64,000 bases of DNA from Planococcus citreus (GTDB taxonomy: Bacteria; Bacillota; Bacilli; Bacillales_A; Planococcaceae). The stretch's first letter is position 1, and every line of letters begins with the position of its first letter. Position numbers and translations under genes: made by a program. The stretch is from positions 1,426,001-1,490,000 of the forward strand of contig NZ_RCCP01000001.1 of assembly GCF_003664125.1 (NCBI RefSeq), in the 5' to 3' direction. Positions 59,429 through 64,000 of this stretch are shown here, in pieces. The notes beneath the pieces are model-generated. The model made no database searches. It was not told where the DNA came from and saw only the letters and a program-made list of their open reading frames with translations.

Positions 59429-60073
59429 TTATTCTTCTCCATCTTTCATGCCGTCCCCGTCATGGCTATGCCCTTGCTCCATATGTTCTGATGATTCGCC
59501 GTGGCCATGGCCATCCCCCATTTTTTCCATGCGCATTTCGTGCCGCTCATAAGACATCGCATCGAGGGCGGCCAGATCCGACCGTTCTGCGTCTCCTTGT
59601 TCTTGAATGAACGCATCCGCTGCGGAGGATTCCGAGAAGAACGCAAAACCGTAGTTCATCGGGGTCTTCAAGCCGCTTTTGACGATGACCGCCTCTTCAA
59701 GCGGAATCCATTCGAGTGAATTGTAATCGCGGACGAATTTGTCCATTTCCTCCCCATCGACACGCTCCTGGTTGAGCATGCAGCCGGCATCATCGAAGAA
59801 TGCATTCGAGCCGTCCGCTTTGATGCCTTGTGCCGTGAAAGCGCCGAGTTCATGGGTCGCAATATAGACCGTCATCTGGCAATATTCGCATACCGTGTCT
59901 TCATCCGGTTCTGCCAGTTGCGGATGAGCCAGTGTTTTCGTTTCTTCTATTGTGTTGGTGGTTTGTGGCTGCGTTGGCGATGCCTGCGCCTCTCCGGTTG
60001 TTTCTTCACTTCCGCACGCACCGAGCATGAGCACGGCTGCGAGGATTAATGCTGTTAGATAAAATGATTTCAT
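59429..60073 (-). CDS. NosL-like lipoprotein with a histidine-rich tail
   Basis: It encodes 214 aa. Lipobox LGACGS with lipid anchor at about Cys20. The copper site is CEYCQMTV and the family core FFDDAGCMLNQ follows. The last 30 residues are unusual: HGHGESSEHMEQGHSHDGDG is rich in His, Met and acidic residues and could bind copper. It is the first gene of the nos-like operon. It differs from the short NosL both in length and in the tail. Confidence 0.86.
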   Translation of the reverse strand: MKSFYLTALILAAVLMLGACGSEETTGEAQASPTQPQTTNTIEETKTLAHPQLAEPDEDTVCEYCQMTVYIATHELGAFTAQGIKADGSNAFFDDAGCMLNQERVDGEEMDKFVRDYNSLEWIPLEEAVIVKSGLKTPMNYGFAFFSESSAADAFIQEQGDAERSDLAALDAMSYERHEMRMEKMGDGHGHGESSEHMEQGHSHDGDGMKDGEE

Positions 60074-60164
60074 TTGAATATGCCTCCTTTTTCAATGGTT
60101 TCAGCATAGGGGCCAGTTGTGAAATAAGTTTGAAATCCTGGTGACTGATTGATGGCTAACAATC

Positions 60165-60194
60165 AAAAAAAGCTCCCTGCAGCATGCAGGGAGC
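60165..60194 (-). terminator. Terminator of the amidase gene
   Basis: GCTCCCTGCA pairs with TGCAGGGAGC around a 3-base loop, followed by TTTTTTT on the minus strand. Confidence 0.87.
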
Positions 60195-60214
60195 CTAGGA
60201 TATCGTTAGTTGTT

Positions 60215-61708
60215 TCAAGCGAAGAACGGGTTGCCGCGCTGGCCGATCCATAAGTCGCTTTGTTCGACCTGGTTCGCCAATTGGAGCAAGCGATGCTCTT
60301 CTCCTTTTTGCGCCATCACTTGGACGCCGATCGGCAAGTTCGCCTCGGTCACATGAAGTGGCAAGGACATCGCCGGCTGGCCGGTTAAATTCGCCAGCTG
60401 CGTAAACGGCGTATAGCTGAGGCTCGGCAAGAACATCGCATAGATGAGTTCTTGCTGATCGGTAGTATCACGCGCCATGTCGAGTGCTTGCAATAAGCGC
60501 GTACGCGATTCTTTAGAATGGCTCAATTCGCCGATTTCTGGGGCAGGGTGCGCTGTCGCGGGAGTAATGTAGAAATCAAAATGCGCGTGCATTTCTGCCA
60601 TTTTCGCAGCGGCCGCGTCCCATGCAGCGAGGCTCGCTGAATAATCGGCGGCCGAAACCCGTTTGCCAGCAGTCGCCAACAGCCAGGACTCGATTTCCAT
60701 ATCGTCTTCCGTCAAACGGCGGCCGAATGTTTTCTCGAGGTTTTTCTGAAGCAGCGCCATTTCCCCGCTGTTCATCAAATAATATTCACGCATCAATTGG
60801 ATGCCGTCGATATCAGGGGCTTGTTCTTCAACTCTGTGCCCTTGTCCTTCAAGCCAGCGCATCGTCTTCAGCACGGCTTGTTTCGCATCTTCCGACACTA
60901 GCGTGCCGACAGGCGATTCCAGCGAGAACGCGATATTCAGGGGTTTATCAAACTTCCGGTCCAGCTGTTCCGTATATTTCCCTGGAAATAGCGGCGTTTG
61001 AAACGCAGCTTCCGGTTGGATGATCTGCAATTCGTCCAGTAGCGCAGCGCTGTCCCGTACCGTCCGGCTTAGCGCAAAGTCGATCGATGCCCCTTGCCAT
61101 TGCCGTCCGGCTCCCGGTCCCACAGGCGTTCTGCCGCGCGTCGGCTTGAGCCCAAATAATCCGGTAAACGAAGCTGGGATGCGAATCGAGCCGCCCCCGT
61201 CGCTCGCACCGGCGAAGGGCACGATGCCAGATGCGACAGCGGCCGCCGCCCCGCCGCTTGAGCCGCCTGGTGAATGATCCGTATTCCACGGATTGTGCGT
61301 CGGGCCGAACAGCTCCGGTTCTGAAATATTTTTCAAGCCGAATTCCGGCGTATTCGTGTGCCCGATCGGGATAAGCCCGGCCGCTTTCAAGCGCGCGACG
61401 AAATGAGAATCGCGTTCCGGGCGAAAGTCTGCCAGCAATTTCGATCCCGCACTCAAGCGCTGTCCCGCGAGTGCCTGGGAGATGTTCTTCAAGGCAACCG
61501 GCACACCACCGAGAATGCCGCTTCCTCCATTCTCCGCATCCAGCAAGGCCTGCTCGTGGCGCTCCGCTGTGAAAGCATGAAGTTTCGGCTCCACTTCATC
61601 CAGACGCTGAAAGCTCAGTTCCACCAATTCCTTTGGGCTGACTTCCCCTTTTTTCACCAGTTCCGCAAGCGCTGTCGCATCGAGCGACAAGTATGTTTTC
61701 ATATCCAT
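60215..61708 (-). CDS. Amidase (amidase-signature family)
   Basis: It encodes 497 aa from ATG 61708 (GGGGG eight bases ahead; longer frames lack a good site). The catalytic triad is Lys in PVALKNIS, the Ser in [10 protein letters not shown] and the nucleophile Ser in [14 protein letters not shown]. Such enzymes hydrolyse amides to acid and ammonia. The substrate is unknown; it is not a GatA, since no gatC or gatB is nearby. It stands alone between the nos-like operon and the iron transporter. Confidence 0.88.
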   Translation of the reverse strand: MDMKTYLSLDATALAELVKKGEVSPKELVELSFQRLDEVEPKLHAFTAERHEQALLDAENGGSGILGGVPVALKNISQALAGQRLSAGSKLLADFRPERDSHFVARLKAAGLIPIGHTNTPEFGLKNISEPELFGPTHNPWNTDHSPGGSSGGAAAAVASGIVPFAGASDGGGSIRIPASFTGLFGLKPTRGRTPVGPGAGRQWQGASIDFALSRTVRDSAALLDELQIIQPEAAFQTPLFPGKYTEQLDRKFDKPLNIAFSLESPVGTLVSEDAKQAVLKTMRWLEGQGHRVEEQAPDIDGIQLMREYYLMNSGEMALLQKNLEKTFGRRLTEDDMEIESWLLATAGKRVSAADYSASLAAWDAAAAKMAEMHAHFDFYITPATAHPAPEIGELSHSKESRTRLLQALDMARDTTDQQELIYAMFLPSLSYTPFTQLANLTGQPAMSLPLHVTEANLPIGVQVMAQKGEEHRLLQLANQVEQSDLWIGQRGNPFFA

Positions 61709-61896
61709 TCCGTATGCCCCCGTTTCCATTAGATCAGTCCCATTGTTGCTCATTCTCAAGTGTAGCATTTCCTGAGACTGGCAAATAGCCAAGGGTTCGA
61801 TGAGACTTTGGGAAGCTTTCGAACTAAGCGCTTCCATTTGTTATCTAAAATATAACGAAAATGGACACATTTAAAACAAGTTTTCCCCTAAAACCG

Positions 61897-61924
61897 TTGA
61901 CTTTAATACATGGCTGGCTATACT
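61897..61924 (+). promoter_or_regulatory. Promoter of the iron transporter operon
   Basis: TTGACT (61897-61902) and TATACT (61919-61924) are 16 bases apart. The Fur box begins six bases later. Confidence 0.75.
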
Positions 61925-61930
61925 AGTAAA

Positions 61931-61945
61931 TGAGAATCGTTTTCA
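61931..61945. promoter_or_regulatory. Fur box of the iron transporter
   Basis: TGAGAAT-C-GTTTTCA agrees with the 7-1-7 Fur consensus TGATAAT-N-ATTATCA at most positions and sits in a larger symmetrical AAATGA ... TCATTT frame. Iron-loaded Fur bound here would stop initiation. Confidence 0.82.
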
Positions 61946-61986
61946 TTTGAATAAGATTCATCAACCAATTCAAAGGAGAGACATCC

Positions 61987-63063
61987 ATGAAGAAATTGCT
62001 TTCATTCTTATTAGTGCTCGGCACGCTTCTCGTGCTTGCTGCATGCGGCAGCTCGAACAGCTCAGAAGAAGAACCGGCGGAAACGTCCGGTGACGAAACT
62101 GAAACTGCCAGTAACGAAGTTAACCTATATACCGCACGCCACTACGATGTGGACGATGAGCTTTACAAGAAATTCGAAGAAGAAACCGGCATCAAGGTTA
62201 ACTTGATTAAAGGCGAAGCAGATGAGCTTCTAGAGCGCATCAAGCGCGAAGGCGATGCAACGCAAGCCGATTTGTTTTTGACAGCTGATGCAGGCCGCCT
62301 GCACCGCGCGAAAGAAGACGGCATTTTGCAGTCGGTTTCAAGCGATGTGCTGGATGAACAGATTCCTGCCAACTTCCAGGACGAAGACCAAATGTGGTAT
62401 GGCCTGACAAAACGCGCACGTGTCATCATGTACGATAAAGAAAAAGTCGATCCGTCCGAACTCTCCACTTACGAAGCTTTGACGGAAGACGAATGGGCGG
62501 GACGCGTCTTGATCCGCAGCTCAGAGAACATCTATAACCAATCCTTGCTCGCTTCTTTCATTGAATTGAACGGTGAAGAAGAAGCGAAAGAATGGGCAGC
62601 CGGCATGGTCGAGAACTTTGCACGCGACCCTGAAGGCGGCGACCGTGACCAAGCGAAAGCGATCGCAGCGGGCGTCGGCGATGTGGCCATCATGAACACG
62701 TATTATTTCGGCCAAATGCTGAATTCTGAAGACCCTGAAGAAGTTAAAGTCGCTGAAAGCCTCGATGTATTTTTCCCGAACCAGGATACAACAGGCACGC
62801 ACGTTAACGTCAGCGGCGCTGGTGTGGTAAAATCAGCTAAGAACCAAGAAAATGCGATTAAATTGCTGGAGTTTCTCTCCGCACCGGAAGCACAAGAAAC
62901 ATTCGCTTCTGTCAATTATGAATACCCAGTAAACGAAGCAGTGGAACCATCCGAATTGCTACAATCTTGGGGTGACTTCAAAGAGCAGGACATCTCGATG
63001 TCTGCACTCGGCGAAAACAACGCCAAGGCGATTCTATTGTTCAACGAAGTCGGCTGGAAATAA
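61987..63063 (+). CDS. Ferric iron-binding lipoprotein (FbpA/FutA-like)
   Basis: It encodes 358 aa. Lipobox LAACGS with lipid at Cys20 and a Ser/Glu/Thr linker. The first strand VNLYTARHYDVDDELYKKFE and two Tyr pairs such as INTYYFGQML (written MNTYYFG here) match ferric-binding proteins, where the tyrosines ligate Fe3+. It is the substrate-binding subunit of the iron ABC importer whose permease follows. The Fur box upstream agrees with iron control. Confidence 0.93.
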   Translation: MKKLLSFLLVLGTLLVLAACGSSNSSEEEPAETSGDETETASNEVNLYTARHYDVDDELYKKFEEETGIKVNLIKGEADELLERIKREGDATQADLFLTADAGRLHRAKEDGILQSVSSDVLDEQIPANFQDEDQMWYGLTKRARVIMYDKEKVDPSELSTYEALTEDEWAGRVLIRSSENIYNQSLLASFIELNGEEEAKEWAAGMVENFARDPEGGDRDQAKAIAAGVGDVAIMNTYYFGQMLNSEDPEEVKVAESLDVFFPNQDTTGTHVNVSGAGVVKSAKNQENAIKLLEFLSAPEAQETFASVNYEYPVNEAVEPSELLQSWGDFKEQDISMSALGENNAKAILLFNEVGWK

Positions 63064-63076
63064 CCTAAATGATCTC

Positions 63077-63105
63077 CCCTTGCCGCTGGTTTAGTGCGGC
63101 AAGGG
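63077..63105 (+). terminator. Intercistronic hairpin between iron-binding protein and permease genes
   Basis: CCCTTGCCGC pairs perfectly with GCGGCAAGGG. No T run follows, so it is more likely an mRNA processing or stabilising element than a full terminator. Confidence 0.6.
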
Positions 63106-63138
63106 ATTTCTTGCGAGTTGGAAAGAGGTGCCTGGATT

Positions 63139-64000
63139 TTGCAACGCAGATTGGCCAATTTCAATATCTGGACTGTAGGGGCAGTCGTCATCATCCTGAT
63201 GTTGTTCCTGCCGAACTTGACCATTGTCACCGGGTTTTTCACGCCCTCGAATGACAATTGGGAACATATGAAAGAGTTCGTATTGCGTCAGTTTGTCATC
63301 AACTCACTGATCCTGACGCTCGCGACAGCGTTCTTCACGATTCTCATCGGGCTGAGCCTTGCCTGGCTGATCGCGCAATACGATTTTCCATTCCGCCGCT
63401 TTTTGAAGTGGGCGTTGATCCTCCCTCTTTCCATCCCGCCGTTTATCGGTGCTTATACGTACCACGGCATCTTGAATTTCACCGGCGCTGTGCAGACGAC
63501 GCTGCGCGAGGGATTCGGAATGGAACTGGACCCGGCGTATTTCGATATCATGAACTTGCCCGGGGCGATTTTCATTTACACAATGTTTTTGTACCCGTAT
63601 GTTTATACGATTACGCAAGTTTACTTGTCCGAACAATCGGCATCATTGATCGAAAGCACGCGTTTGCTCGGCAAAGGCCCTTGGCGCACGTTTTTCCAAG
63701 TGGTGCTGCCGATTTCACGAATTTCCATCATCGCCGGCGCAAGCCTCGTCGTATTGGAAGTACTGAATGATTACGGCGTCGTGAAATATTACGGCATTCA
63801 AACCTTTACGACTGCCATCTTCCAAAGCTGGTTCGGCCTTGGGGATTTGGATACGTCGATCAAACTGGCCGCTTCACTCATGGGCTTCGTCATCATCATC
63901 CTGCTCATCGAGAAATTGCTTCGCGGCAGGCGCCAATACAGTTATTTCTCGACGAAAGTGCGCCCGCTCCAGCTCATCCCGCTAAGCGGATGGAAAGGCT
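63139..64000 (+). CDS. Iron ABC transporter permease, 3' end cut by window edge
   Basis: The frame starts at TTG 63139 after GAGGTG and is open to the right edge (287 codons visible). The protein starts MQRRLANFNIWTVG. It has several membrane helices and the permease loop with ESTRLLGKGPWRTFFQVVLP, the EAA motif. FbpB/SfuB permeases carry two such domains in about 550 residues, so a little over half of the gene is seen. It forms the channel for Fe3+ delivered by the lipoprotein upstream. Only the reading frame in this phase makes sense. Confidence 0.87.
   Translation, partial: MQRRLANFNIWTVGAVVIILMLFLPNLTIVTGFFTPSNDNWEHMKEFVLRQFVINSLILTLATAFFTILIGLSLAWLIAQYDFPFRRFLKWALILPLSIPPFIGAYTYHGILNFTGAVQTTLREGFGMELDPAYFDIMNLPGAIFIYTMFLYPYVYTITQVYLSEQSASLIESTRLLGKGPWRTFFQVVLPISRISIIAGASLVVLEVLNDYGVVKYYGIQTFTTAIFQSWFGLGDLDTSIKLAASLMGFVIIILLIEKLLRGRRQYSYFSTKVRPLQLIPLSGWKG

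Overview
The window reads as chromosomal DNA of a low-to-mid GC Gram-positive rod of the order Bacillales. The best fit is Planococcaceae, a Planococcus-like genome, but that is an inference from family resemblance. Supporting signs are strong AGGAGG-type ribosome binding sites with many TTG and GTG starts, a T-box ahead of tyrS, Bacillus-type Zur, Fur, LexA and cre sequences, lipoprotein signals, an nprE-type neutral protease, and neighbourhoods known from Bacillus subtilis (yxlEFG, lmrA-lmrB, ywrA/ywrB/ywrD-like). No rRNA, tRNA, insertion sequence, prophage or CRISPR array was seen. Both window edges cut genes.

Region 1-8 kb holds a truncated hybrid histidine kinase, cardiolipin synthase, a small acidic lipoprotein, a GAF-STAS protein, a MEDS-domain protein and a duplicated-domain surface protein. 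Region 8-20 kb has an SDR dehydrogenase, an ion-channel-like protein, msrA, the secreted neutral protease, a regulator divergent from a yxlEFG-like ABC operon with an operator-covered promoter, NhaC, a TetR-MMPL export pair and an S51 peptidase. Region 20-34 kb has a YhdH-type oxidoreductase, the lmrA/lmrB-like pair, a more AT-rich ribA-ribD-HAD/DoxX/XRE-cupin block, T-box-tyrS, aldA, a second S51 peptidase and an ArsR-rhodanese/MFS pair.

Region 34-45 kb is one peptide-utilisation locus. Eight minus-strand genes (two M20 peptidases, a binding protein, two permeases, two ATPases and an unusual regulator) face a divergent third M20 peptidase. At 45-50 kb lie a Zur-box operon (rpmG, rpsN and an unknown gene), a LexA-box Y-family polymerase, an SDR, an FAH-family enzyme, and an EF-G-binding FusB-like gene abutting a membrane-anchored L7/L12-like gene.

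Region 50-64 kb has a ChrA-half pair with a cytoplasmic gamma-glutamyltransferase and a divergent LysR gene, an OFA-family transporter, a nosL-nosD-nosL-nosY-nosF copper-site assembly operon with no nosZ in view, an amidase, and a Fur-box iron ABC transporter that runs off the right edge.

Most operons end in clear intrinsic terminators, many shared by convergent genes. Several starts were moved downstream from the longest reading frame to match a ribosome binding site, and one (cls) was moved upstream to an apparent ATT codon.
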